NCBI RefSeq assembly: GCF_003234565.1
Contig: NZ_QKTU01000004.1
Coordinates: 205,033-269,032 of the forward strand
Reading direction: 5' to 3'
DNA from: Curtobacterium sp. MCBD17_013
Lineage (GTDB): Bacteria > Actinomycetota > Actinomycetes > Actinomycetales > Microbacteriaceae
DNA: 64,000 nucleotides
Part shown: one piece after another, positions 38,504 to 46,507 of the stretch
Numbering within the stretch: the first letter of the stretch is position 1
How the letters are laid out: the number at the start of each line of letters is the position of its first letter
The notes under the pieces: generated by a model
Seen by the model: only the letters and a program-made list of their open reading frames with translations
Database searches by the model: none
What the model was told of the DNA's origin: nothing
Program-made: the position numbers and the translations under genes

Positions 38504-38591
38504 AGGGTTCCTCCGAGTAGTTGTGGGAGTCGACAGCGCCCATGGGGGCGCCGGGATCATGTCGCCGGCACCCCCGATGGGGCCGGGAGTG

Positions 38592-39062
38592 TTACCAGCG
38601 GTAGTGCGCGAAGGCCTTGTTCGACTCGGCCATCTTGTGGGTGTCCTCGCGGCGCTTGACCGCGGCACCCAGACCGTTCGACGCGTCGAGGATCTCGTTC
38701 ATGAGACGCTCGGTCATCGTCTTCTCGCGACGGGCCTTGGCGTACGAGGTGAGCCAGCGGAGCGCGAGCGTGTTCGCACGGTGCGGCTTGACCTCGACCG
38801 GCACCTGGTAGGTCGAACCACCGACGCGGCGGCTGCGGACCTCGAGGGTCGGGCGGACGTTGTCGAGGGCCTTCTTGAGCGTCGCGACGGCGTCCTGCTG
38901 GTTCTTGGCGGCGACGCCTTCGAGTGCACCGTAGACGATGCGCTCGGCGAGGCCCTTCTTGCCGTCGAGCAGGATCTTGTTGACGAGCTGGCTGACAACC
39001 GGAGCGCCGTAGACCGGATCGGCGACGACGGGGCGCTTGGGGGCGGGTCCCTTACGAGGCAT
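38592..39062 (-). CDS. rpsG: 30S ribosomal protein S7
   Basis: S7 nucleates the 30S head and in E. coli represses the str operon. The 156-residue product begins [19 protein letters not shown] and contains [18 protein letters not shown] and the C-terminal AFAHYRW. It lies 5 bases after rpsL and 88 bases before fusA. Confidence 0.99.
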   Translation of the reverse strand: MPRKGPAPKRPVVADPVYGAPVVSQLVNKILLDGKKGLAERIVYGALEGVAAKNQQDAVATLKKALDNVRPTLEVRSRRVGGSTYQVPVEVKPHRANTLALRWLTSYAKARREKTMTERLMNEILDASNGLGAAVKRREDTHKMAESNKAFAHYRW

Positions 39063-39067
39063 CTATC

Positions 39068-39436
39068 TCAACCCTTCTTCGCGCCGTAGCGGCTGCGGGC
39101 CTGCTTACGGTTCTTGACGGCCTGGGTGTCGAGCGCACCACGGACGATCTTGTAGCGGACACCGGGGAGGTCCTTCACACGACCACCACGGACGAGCACC
39201 ATCGAGTGCTCCTGGAGGTTGTGGCCCTCACCGGGGATGTACGCGGTGACCTCGGTGCCGTTCGAGAGCTTGACACGAGCGACCTTGCGCAGTGCCGAGT
39301 TCGGCTTCTTCGGGGTGGTGGTGTAGACGCGGGTGCACACACCACGCTGCTGGGGGTTCGCCTTGAGGGCGGGCGCCTTGGTCTTGACGACCTTCGGCGC
39401 GCGGCCCTTGCGAACCAGCTGCTGAATCGTAGGCAA
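39068..39436 (-). CDS. rpsL: 30S ribosomal protein S12
   Basis: S12 governs decoding accuracy and streptomycin response. The 122-residue product starts at TTG ([13 protein letters not shown]), with [14 protein letters not shown] and [13 protein letters not shown]. Lys43 and Lys88, whose replacement gives streptomycin resistance in mycobacteria, are both the sensitive-type lysine. It is first in the str operon, with a good promoter 250 bases upstream. Unlike the usual order, rpoC is not next to it. Confidence 0.99.
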   Translation of the reverse strand: MPTIQQLVRKGRAPKVVKTKAPALKANPQQRGVCTRVYTTTPKKPNSALRKVARVKLSNGTEVTAYIPGEGHNLQEHSMVLVRGGRVKDLPGVRYKIVRGALDTQAVKNRKQARSRYGAKKG

Positions 39437-39513
39437 CTGCTGCTCCTGGTTCCTGCTCGATTCCCTGGCCGACGTGATCCGTCGGCTTCCTCGTCCCGCG
39501 GCCGGACGGCGCC

Positions 39514-39533
39514 CGACACGGTGATCCGTGTCG
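39514..39533 (-). other. Hairpin in the rpsL leader
   Basis: An 8-bp stem CGACACGG/CCGTGTCG with a TGAT-type loop lies in the roughly 245-base leader between promoter and rpsL. Nothing else, coding or repeated, was seen in 39437-39686. Confidence 0.45.
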
Positions 39534-39686
39534 CTTCCCGTACAACCCCGACACCGGGCCGACGATTCCAACGTCGGACCACGGCGGGCGACCGCTCTCG
39601 CGGTACCGCCTGGGACGGACATGTCCTGTACCGCTCCGTGAGCGTTCGGACTTCCGGGCACGCCGCTGTCGGCGCACACCGGAACA

Positions 39687-39715
39687 AGATTACTCGGCGT
39701 GACAGAGGCGGTCAA
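39687..39715 (-). promoter_or_regulatory. Promoter of the str operon (rpsL-rpsG-fusA-tuf)
   Basis: On the minus strand TTGACC, 17 bases, then TAATCT: close to consensus. Start of transcription would be near 39680. The promoter lies just past the broken frame at 39722-39977. Confidence 0.75.
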
Positions 39716-39721
39716 TCCCGC

Positions 39722-39977
39722 TCAGGAGGCCGTGCCCGCGTCGGTGCCGTTCGTCACCGTCGGTCGGCACACCGCTCCCGCGTCCGTGACGCCCGTGACG
39801 ACACCGTCCGCGGGGAACGCGAACCGGACCCGCACTCGCGTTGCCCGGTCCGGCCGGACTCGCGAACGTCGCCGAGAACGAGCGCTCCCGGGCGAGGCCG
39901 ACCGGAGCGGCCGTCATGGCACCGGGGATCGGGACGGGCGGGACGGTGTGGGCGGCGGCGGCCTCCTCGGTCGTCAC
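39722..39977 (-). pseudogene. Possible frameshifted small gene downstream of the four-helix membrane protein gene
   Basis: A GTG at 39977 overlaps the preceding stop by four bases, and the first 47 or so codons (MTTEEAAAAHTVPPVPIPG at the start) have coding-like GC-rich third positions. Near 39830-39840 that signal moves to another frame, which then runs GVVTGVTDAGAVCRPTVTN to a stop at 39722. Reading through in the first frame instead gives low-quality codons. This suggests a frameshift, from mutation or sequencing, in a gene of about 85 codons. An intact 37-codon gene starting at the GTG 39835 is the alternative. Family unknown. Confidence 0.35.
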
Positions 39978-40429
39978 GACCGCCCGGTACCGAAGCCGGG
40001 CCCGCCCTCCTGGCGGCGGCGGTCCTCGTGGCGGGCCAGGAGCACCGCCGCGATCACGACCACGAGCGCGATGACGACCGTGCCCACGACGAAGGGGCCG
40101 AGCGCGTAGCCGGCGGGGAACACCACGAGCTGCGCGGCGTCACCGTGGACCAACGCGTAGCCGACCGACCCGACGCCGAGCATGACGAGGTACGCCGTGG
40201 CCGCACACACCAGCCCGGACATCGCCGGACTGCCGCTCCGCGCGCCCACCGCCGTGCCTGCGAACACCACGATCGCGACGCCCGTCACCATCGCCGGGCC
40301 GAGGTACGGGGTGGCGTCGGGTTGGCGGATGACCTCGAGGCCGGAGAACAGGCTCTCGAACCCCGTGACCGCGATGACGAGCGCGAAGAACAGCACCGTC
40401 GTCATCGTCGCGAGGAGCCACCGGGACAT
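39974..40429 (-). CDS. Four-helix membrane protein of unknown function
   Basis: I do not recognise the family with certainty. With the ATG at 40429 (MSRWLLATMTTVLFFALVI) the product has 151 residues and four hydrophobic segments near residues 4-24, 40-60, 67-92 and 107-130, ending in a charged tail HEDRRRQEGG. A TACGCT box ends 6 bases before the ATG, so it is probably its own leaderless unit rather than the end of the pilus operon, 49 bases upstream. The next frame overlaps by four bases. Confidence 0.75.
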   Translation of the reverse strand: MSRWLLATMTTVLFFALVIAVTGFESLFSGLEVIRQPDATPYLGPAMVTGVAIVVFAGTAVGARSGSPAMSGLVCAATAYLVMLGVGSVGYALVHGDAAQLVVFPAGYALGPFVVGTVVIALVVVIAAVLLARHEDRRRQEGGPGFGTGRS

Positions 40430-40435
40430 GGGACG

Positions 40436-40441
40436 AGCGTA
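40436..40441 (-). promoter_or_regulatory. Probable leaderless -10 box of the four-helix membrane protein gene
   Basis: TACGCT on the minus strand ends 6 bases before the ATG at 40429, the same layout as at glmS, coaA and others in the window. Confidence 0.45.
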
Positions 40442-40478
40442 GTGCCGGGGGCGAGGGGAGGTCAGGCCGCCGCTCGAT

Positions 40479-41249
40479 TCACCCAGCCGCCTGTGTCGAG
40501 GTGGCATCGGTCGACGACGAGGACGCGGACGACGCCTTGAGGACGTAGATCTCGCCACCGAGCGACCAGTTCTGCCCGCCGGACCCGCCGCTCGAGGTGT
40601 CCGAGAGGGACTGTGAGACGGTGTCGACGAGGAACAGCCGGGACCCGTTCTGCAGGGCCTTGGTGAAGGCGAGCGCCTGCTGGTACGAACCCGTCACCGC
40701 GACCGTCACGGGGACGACCGTGAAGTCCGCACTCGTGATCGACGAGTCGGTCGTGGGGCCGCCAGGGGCGGGCGTCGCCGCTGGTGCGGCCGCGGGGGCC
40801 GCCGTCGCCGTCGCGCTCGGTGACGGGGTGGCCGACGCGCTGGCCGTCGGCGAACCGGTGCTCGTGCCCGTCGTGGTGGCACCGGCCCCGGCGGCGGCCG
40901 GCGGCGCGTACGCGACGGGGGTGTCGAACTGCACCGAGGAGATCCCGACGCCGCTCGTGGTCGCGGCGGTGTTGATCTCACGCGTGAAGCCCGTGGTGTC
41001 GGCCTTCGCAGGGACCGATTCCTGGAGGTCGGCGAACGTCGTCTTCATCGTGCCGAGCTTCTGGTACTGCTCCTCGAGGCGCGTCAGCTCCGCACGGTTC
41101 GAGGCGTTCGTCTCGTCGATGCTCTCGCGCTGGAGGTCGTTCGCGGACGCGGTCGCGAGCTGCGGCTGCACCCCGAGGAACCAGCCACCGGCGATGATCA
41201 CGAGCGCGGCGACGCCCGCGAGGACGAGTGAGAGCTTGTGCTTGTTCAT
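40479..41249 (-). CDS. pilO: Type IV pilus inner-membrane platform protein PilO-like
   Basis: The 256-residue product has a short cytoplasmic N-terminus, one membrane helix (about residues 6-26), a coiled-coil stretch (about 33-75) and a C-terminal ferredoxin-like domain, the PilO plan. Between the halves, residues about 114-168 are a Pro/Ala/Thr/Ser-rich linker not found in Gram-negative PilO. The ATG overlaps the pilN stop by four bases. It should pair with PilN outside the membrane and with PilM through PilN. Identity rests on topology and operon place more than on motifs. Confidence 0.82.
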   Translation of the reverse strand: MNKHKLSLVLAGVAALVIIAGGWFLGVQPQLATASANDLQRESIDETNASNRAELTRLEEQYQKLGTMKTTFADLQESVPAKADTTGFTREINTAATTSGVGISSVQFDTPVAYAPPAAAGAGATTTGTSTGSPTASASATPSPSATATAAPAAAPAATPAPGGPTTDSSITSADFTVVPVTVAVTGSYQQALAFTKALQNGSRLFLVDTVSQSLSDTSSGGSGGQNWSLGGEIYVLKASSASSSSTDATSTQAAG

Positions 41250-42046
41250 CGGTTGCTCCCCGTGTACTTGCCGTCGTAGGCCTTCTCGTCCAGGTCGACC
41301 GAGATGGACGCCGTGTACGCGTCGCCGTCGGACGCGTGGTCGATCGACCCGATCGAGGAGTCGACGTAGCCCTTGAGCTTCGAGAGCCGGTCGGTCCAGT
41401 CCGGGACCGACGGCACGGAGGTGCTCGACACCGAGACCTGGATGGCTGCGACCCGCGACCCGTCGAGTGGCGAGGTGCTCTGCGCGAACGGCGCCGTCGC
41501 GTTCGCCGACGTGATCGTCATGCTCGTGATCGTGACGCCGCTCGGGAGGTACGACGCGAGGTTCCCGAGCATCGAGGACCAGTCGATCTCGGTCGATCCG
41601 CCGACGGTCTGACCCGCTTCGAGCAGTGCGATCTGCCCCTCGAGCGTGCGGACCTCGGCGTACTTCTGCTGCTCGAGGAGGAGTGAGGTCGTCTCGTTCT
41701 GAGCGGTCGCGAGATCGGTTCGCGACCGGATGGCATCGACCGTCGCTCCGCCCGCGACGAGGAGCACCACGACGGCGAGCACGACGACACCGAGCCACGC
41801 GCGTCGCGCGACCGCGCGCTCGCGTCGGTCGAGGTGCACCTCGGTGGGCAGGAGGTCGACACGGGGCTCACGGCCGACGAGGGAGGACGCGACCGCCGCC
41901 CGCGTCGCCGGCGCCGCCGAGCCTCCCGTCGTCGCGGTACCGCCCTTGACCCGGGACTGCTTGCCGGTGCGCGGCGCCTTGGCGCCGCCGATCACCGAGG
42001 TGCGCTGCTTCTGCTCCTTGCGGATGTCCGCCTCGACCTTGCTCAT
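41246..42046 (-). CDS. pilN: Type IV pilus assembly protein PilN-like
   Basis: 266 residues. The motif RVDLLP (about 62-67) matches the INLLP element by which PilN binds PilM, followed by the membrane helix at about 83-103 and a coiled-coil plus ferredoxin-like external domain. A basic Lys/Arg-rich 60-residue stretch ahead of the INLLP motif is unusual. Both ends overlap neighbours by four bases (pilM before, pilO after). Confidence 0.87.
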   Translation of the reverse strand: MSKVEADIRKEQKQRTSVIGGAKAPRTGKQSRVKGGTATTGGSAAPATRAAVASSLVGREPRVDLLPTEVHLDRRERAVARRAWLGVVVLAVVVLLVAGGATVDAIRSRTDLATAQNETTSLLLEQQKYAEVRTLEGQIALLEAGQTVGGSTEIDWSSMLGNLASYLPSGVTITSMTITSANATAPFAQSTSPLDGSRVAAIQVSVSSTSVPSVPDWTDRLSKLKGYVDSSIGSIDHASDGDAYTASISVDLDEKAYDGKYTGSNR

Positions 42047-43095
42047 GCTGCCCTGCTTCCGACGGCGAGCCCGAAGGCCACCGTGATCGCGTCGCCGCGC
42101 TCTGCGACGTCCTGCTCCGAGATCGATCCGGCGAGCGCCACTCCGCCGAACGCCTGCCCGTACGACACGGGGATCCGGGTGTAGTCGGCGAGTGCCTCCC
42201 GGAAGCCGCGCATCCGCGCGCCTCCGCCTGCGATGAGGATGTGGCCGACGGGTTGGTCCGGGTGGGTGTTGACGAAGTAGTTGATCGTGTTACGGAGGCT
42301 CGCGAGGACCTCGGTGATCGTCTCGTGCGTGACCGCGATCGCGCGACGGTCGTCCGCGGTCTGGGCGACGGCCGCGATCCCGAGGTGGCGCTTGACCGCC
42401 TCGGCGTCGTCCGCCGCGATGTCGAGCTGTCCGCTGAGGGCGCGTGTGACGTCGGCACCGCCTGCTGGGATGATGCGCACGAACTGCGGGACGCCGTCCG
42501 TCGCGATGACGACGCTCGTCGTGTCGGCCCCGATCTCGATGAGCGCCACCGTCCCGACCAGACCCGGTCGTGAGACGAGGGCGCGGGTCAAGGCGAACGG
42601 GATCAGGTCGACGCCCGCCGGGTTCAGGCCCGCGAGTTGCACCGCTTTGACGTTCGCCAGCACGGCGTCCTTGATCGCGGCGATGAGCAGACCCCGGACG
42701 ACCGGTCCGTTCTCCCCCATCCCCTCGGAGGTCGGGTAGAAGTCGAGGATCGCGTCGATGACCGGCACGGGGAGCATGTCCTGGACCTGGAACGGCAACG
42801 ACTCGCGGATCTGCTCGATGGGCGCGAGCGGCACGGTCAGGTCACGCGACAGCACACGCTGGTTCCCCATGCCGAGCACGACGTCCCGGGAGCGGAACTT
42901 GCCGAGGGACCACAACTGCTTCAACGCGCCGGCCACCGTGTTCGCCTCGAGGACCTCACCCCGGCTCACCGATCCTTCCGGCGTGGGGACCTCGGCGAAC
43001 CGGACGACGGTCGGACGGCCGCGGTCGGCCGAGGCGACCTCGACCGCGCGGATCGAGGCGGCCGCGATGTCCAGGCCGACGATGCTCTTCGCCAT
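42043..43095 (-). CDS. pilM: Type IV pilus assembly protein PilM, actin-like ATPase
   Basis: A 350-residue cytoplasmic actin-fold protein that binds the PilN tail and links the platform to the motor. The nucleotide motifs are KSIVGLDIAAASIRAVEV (phosphate 1), IEIGADTTSVVIATDG (phosphate 2) and HILIAGGGARMRGF (adenosine). It lies 27 bases after pilD and overlaps pilN by four bases. Confidence 0.94.
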   Translation of the reverse strand: MAKSIVGLDIAAASIRAVEVASADRGRPTVVRFAEVPTPEGSVSRGEVLEANTVAGALKQLWSLGKFRSRDVVLGMGNQRVLSRDLTVPLAPIEQIRESLPFQVQDMLPVPVIDAILDFYPTSEGMGENGPVVRGLLIAAIKDAVLANVKAVQLAGLNPAGVDLIPFALTRALVSRPGLVGTVALIEIGADTTSVVIATDGVPQFVRIIPAGGADVTRALSGQLDIAADDAEAVKRHLGIAAVAQTADDRRAIAVTHETITEVLASLRNTINYFVNTHPDQPVGHILIAGGGARMRGFREALADYTRIPVSYGQAFGGVALAGSISEQDVAERGDAITVAFGLAVGSRAA

Positions 43096-43122
43096 GGGTG
43101 TGTTCTCCGTAGGGGGCGGCGC

Positions 43123-43962
43123 TCAGGCCAGACCGATGAGGTGCAGGTAGGCGTGCGACGCGGGCGCGCCGACGAGGACGCCGATCCAGGCTCCGGTGAG
43201 CATGGACGGGCCGAAGGGGATCCCTCCGCGCCACTTCGCTCGGCGCGCGGCGACGAGGACGAGCGCGAAGATACCCCCGACGAGGAAGGCGCCGAAAGCA
43301 CCCACTGCGAGGGGTCCCCATCCGAGGTACGCGAGCGCGAGGCCCAGGATCCCGGCGAGTTTGACGTCGCCGAGCCCCATGCCGCCGGGCACCGCGATGG
43401 CGAGCACGAGGTACAGGACCCCGAGCGCAGCGGCACCGATGACGCCCCGCACGAACGCTGCCCAGTCGCCCGACAGTGCCGATGCACCGGCCAGGAGCAC
43501 CGCGAGCACGACGGACGACGGGTAGGTGATGGCGTTCGGCAACGTGTGCGTGTCGACGTCGATCAGAGCCAGGGCCACGCTGATCGCCATGAGGTAGAGG
43601 AACGCCAGCAGCAGGACGACGTGCGCGGCGAGCACCCGGTCCCCCGCGGTGGTCGCCGGCCAGAACCGGAGCGCCACCACGACGAACAGGAGGCCCGTGG
43701 CGAGCTCGACGAGTGGGTACCGCGACGAGATGGGCGCGCCGCAGTCGCGACACCTGCCGCGCAACACGAGCCACGAGAGCACCGGGACGTTGTCGTACCC
43801 GCGGATCGGATGGTTGCACCGCGGGCACGCGCTCGGCGGCGACATGATCGACACGTGCGCCGGCACCCGGTACACGACGACGTTGAGGAACGAGCCGATG
43901 AGCAGCCCGAACACCCCGCCGAGGGTCGCGACGAGCGGGCCGAGGTCGAGCGCGGTCGTCAT
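43123..43962 (-). CDS. pilD: Prepilin peptidase/N-methyltransferase
   Basis: PilD cleaves prepilins after the leader glycine and methylates the new N-terminus. The 279-residue membrane protein has the N-terminal domain with the four-cysteine zinc site CPRC (Cys46, Cys49) and CRDC (Cys71, Cys74), then the aspartyl protease core with Asp135 and Asp137 in LIDVDTHTLPN and Asp199 in GMGLGDVKL. Start overlaps the upstream stop by four bases. All four pilin-like substrates lie directly upstream. Confidence 0.96.
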   Translation of the reverse strand: MTTALDLGPLVATLGGVFGLLIGSFLNVVVYRVPAHVSIMSPPSACPRCNHPIRGYDNVPVLSWLVLRGRCRDCGAPISSRYPLVELATGLLFVVVALRFWPATTAGDRVLAAHVVLLLAFLYLMAISVALALIDVDTHTLPNAITYPSSVVLAVLLAGASALSGDWAAFVRGVIGAAALGVLYLVLAIAVPGGMGLGDVKLAGILGLALAYLGWGPLAVGAFGAFLVGGIFALVLVAARRAKWRGGIPFGPSMLTGAWIGVLVGAPASHAYLHLIGLA

Positions 43963-45818
43963 CGGCACTTCCCCCCGGTCGTCGCGCACGAGCCGTCCGG
44001 GTTGTAGGCCGGCTGGACCTCGACCTGCGTCGTGACGCCGTAGGACGTCGACACGGGCTGCAGGAACTTCGGCGGCGCGGTCGTGAGCAGCCGGTTGTCG
44101 TAGATGTAGTTCTTCGTGAAGCCGGTGCTCACCTTGCCGTTGCCGCTGTTCGAGGTCGCGACCGTGCCGCGGTACTTCTGGGCGATCGAGCCCTTCACCG
44201 TCAGGGTGCCGAGCGCGCTCCCCTGGTCGTAGTTCTGCACGTAGAACGTGCCGTTGTTGCTGGCGATGGCCGCGTCGATCGTCAGGTTGGCGCCAGCGGA
44301 TCGGACGAGCTGGACGTTGCGGCACGTGACGTAGTTGCCGTAGCCCTGGTAGTAGACCGACTGGTAGTTCCAGCACGTCATCGGGTTGTAGACCTCGACC
44401 GCGTTCTGCCCGACCAGGCCGAGGATGTCGTCGTTCGGGTCGGTGTAGGTGATGTCACCGGTCACCCAGACCGTGCCCGCCGATGCGATCGTCATGTGCC
44501 CCGAGAACCTGCCGCTGACGAAGACGTCGCCGGCGGTGCAGCTGTAGACGGACGACGCCGTCCCGGGTGTCGAGTCGGTGCCGATCCACTCGTTCGACGT
44601 CGGGTAGCCGACCCCGTTACTGAACGTCTGGTTGTCGCTGTAGCTGACCGAGTTGCCACTGACGGTCACCTTGGTCGTGCAGTACGTGTTGGTGTAGCGC
44701 TGCGGGTACGACGAGCCCCAGTAGTTCGGGTCGGACTTCGTGGTGGGCACGCCCTGCACGTACATGAGGTTCGTCGGGAGCGTCGGGATCGTCGCACCGC
44801 TCGCGCTCTGGAGCGCGGCGCTGCTGCCACACAGTGCATCCGCTGCTGCCGCGTCCGAGGAGTGGCTCGTCGCGGTCACCTGCGTGAACCGCGTCCACGG
44901 GGACCAGATCGTCATGGTGCCGCCGCTGTTGAACTGCACCTTCGTCGGTCCGGTGTACAGGCACCCGGGGCGCGGGACGGTCGTCGGCAGGTCCGTGCGG
45001 GCCTCCTGGGCCATGTTCGTGTTGAGCGACGGCAGGCCGAGGTAGGCGGCGGCGCTCGGCTGGCCGCCGTTGTACTTGGGCGTCGTCGTGCAACCGCTCG
45101 GCGCGAGGACCTTGCCGCTGTGGTCCTCGACGGAGGAGTTGAACGTCGACCCGCAGGCGGTGAAGTCGTCGTCGGAGCGGATGGCACCGTTGAGCACGTC
45201 GCCACTGGCGAACTGCACGGGGTCGCAGGTCCTGCTCCTCGCCTGCCACTGGTAGTCGTTCGTGCAGTTGTCGCCCGTGATGTCGTTGTCCGCCGACTCG
45301 TACTGGGTGAAGTACAGGTAGTTGATGAAGCCGTCGCCGCGGAGGTCGGCCACGAGCGACCGGGTCTTCGTCCCGCTCTTGCCCGTCACCCGGACGCGGA
45401 GGAAGCCCTGTGACGCGTACTTCGAGTTGTCGACCTCGTACCGGAAGAACTCGTCGGTCGTTCCGACCACCGGAGCCCACGTCGAACCGCTGCTCGTGAA
45501 CGCGACGTTGCCGTTGTCGCCCTGGAACACCGAGCCGCTGTCCTTGCTGAACTGCGCGTCCTTGTTGCCGTACGTCGCGTAGCCGTTGTCGTTCGAGATC
45601 TTCGCCTGGTAGTCGGCGAGCCCCGCGTACGCTGCCGCCGCCGCGTTCTGGTAGTTGCGGTCGTTCCCGGACTTGAGCGACCCAGCTGTCGAGAGCGCGA
45701 CCATCGCGGCGACGATCATCGTGACGATCATGCCGAAGATGATGACGTTTGCGAGGACGAACCCCTGCTCGTCACCGCGGTCGACGCTCCGCATCACGCG
45801 GACGATGCGGTTCATCAT
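43959..45818 (-). CDS. Large pilin-like (PilX/GspK-type) protein with beta-rich C-terminal module
   Basis: A 619-residue protein with a prepilin-like start: leader ending EQG19, then FVLANVIIFGMIVTMIV as the hydrophobic helix. The +5 residue is Asn24, not Glu, as in tip-type pilins PilX/GspK. After residue 60 comes a very large external part rich in Thr, Ser, Asn, Gly, Tyr and paired cysteines; near its end short beta-strand repeats (GDVFVSGRFSGHMTI, GTVWVTGDITY) suggest a polymer-forming or beta-helix-like domain. It overlaps pilW and pilD by four bases. It may cap the fibre and act as an adhesin; that is inference. Confidence 0.8.
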   Translation of the reverse strand: MMNRIVRVMRSVDRGDEQGFVLANVIIFGMIVTMIVAAMVALSTAGSLKSGNDRNYQNAAAAAYAGLADYQAKISNDNGYATYGNKDAQFSKDSGSVFQGDNGNVAFTSSGSTWAPVVGTTDEFFRYEVDNSKYASQGFLRVRVTGKSGTKTRSLVADLRGDGFINYLYFTQYESADNDITGDNCTNDYQWQARSRTCDPVQFASGDVLNGAIRSDDDFTACGSTFNSSVEDHSGKVLAPSGCTTTPKYNGGQPSAAAYLGLPSLNTNMAQEARTDLPTTVPRPGCLYTGPTKVQFNSGGTMTIWSPWTRFTQVTATSHSSDAAAADALCGSSAALQSASGATIPTLPTNLMYVQGVPTTKSDPNYWGSSYPQRYTNTYCTTKVTVSGNSVSYSDNQTFSNGVGYPTSNEWIGTDSTPGTASSVYSCTAGDVFVSGRFSGHMTIASAGTVWVTGDITYTDPNDDILGLVGQNAVEVYNPMTCWNYQSVYYQGYGNYVTCRNVQLVRSAGANLTIDAAIASNNGTFYVQNYDQGSALGTLTVKGSIAQKYRGTVATSNSGNGKVSTGFTKNYIYDNRLLTTAPPKFLQPVSTSYGVTTQVEVQPAYNPDGSCATTGGKCR

Positions 45819-46507
45819 GGCGCCGGACTCGCAGTGCTCGTGCTGTACCCGACGTTGAACAGGTACAGGGTGTTCTGGATGTGGGTGTTCGAGGCGGTGC
45901 CGGCCTTGGTGGAGCCGAGCTCGAGGTTCACCTGGATCGCACGGACCGCGCTGGGGTTCGCCATCGGACTCGCGATCTTCGCACCGCTCGCGTCGAGGTA
46001 CGTGAAGAGGTCCGTGCCGTCGCTCGTCGGCGACGCGACGGGACCCCCCAGCGTCACCGTCCGTGCGGCTGCGCCGGTGGTCGTGAAGCTGTAGTAGCCC
46101 TTGGTATCGGCCGAGCCGTCCCACTGCTTCTCGACCAGGTTGCCCGTCGCGGTGTCGATCTTGAACTCGACGTACTCCGGCTGGTCCACCGTGCCGTTCG
46201 TCAGGTTGACGTACGAGTAGAAGGCGAGGTCTGTTGCCGTTGCGGTGGTGATCGCGTTCGCGTACGTGCCGTCCGGCTTCGGCAGGACCGTCGCGGCGTG
46301 GATGTACTGGGTCAGCGCGTTCATGACGTTGGACGCCTGCCGCGTGTTCGTCTCGGCCGTGCTGCCCGTCTTGCTCGCGTGCAGCGATGCGGCGAAGAAG
46401 CCGCCGACCGCGGTGAGGACGATCATCGAGACGGACATGGCGACGATGAGCTCGATCAGGGTGATGCCGCGCTGACCGCGGTGGAGCTGCCGGATGTCGC
46501 CGATCAC
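45815..46507 (-). CDS. Minor pilin, PilW/PilJ-like
   Basis: A 230-residue prepilin. The GTG start at 46507 overlaps the upstream stop by four bases and gives leader MIGDIRQLHRGQRG14 and mature start ITLIELIVAMSVSMIV with Glu5 (residue 19). The external domain is beta-rich without cysteines. In known systems minor pilins of this type prime fibre assembly together with PilV and PilX. Longer open frame upstream is antisense-like and lacks a leader. Confidence 0.85.
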   Translation of the reverse strand: MIGDIRQLHRGQRGITLIELIVAMSVSMIVLTAVGGFFAASLHASKTGSTAETNTRQASNVMNALTQYIHAATVLPKPDGTYANAITTATATDLAFYSYVNLTNGTVDQPEYVEFKIDTATGNLVEKQWDGSADTKGYYSFTTTGAAARTVTLGGPVASPTSDGTDLFTYLDASGAKIASPMANPSAVRAIQVNLELGSTKAGTASNTHIQNTLYLFNVGYSTSTASPAP

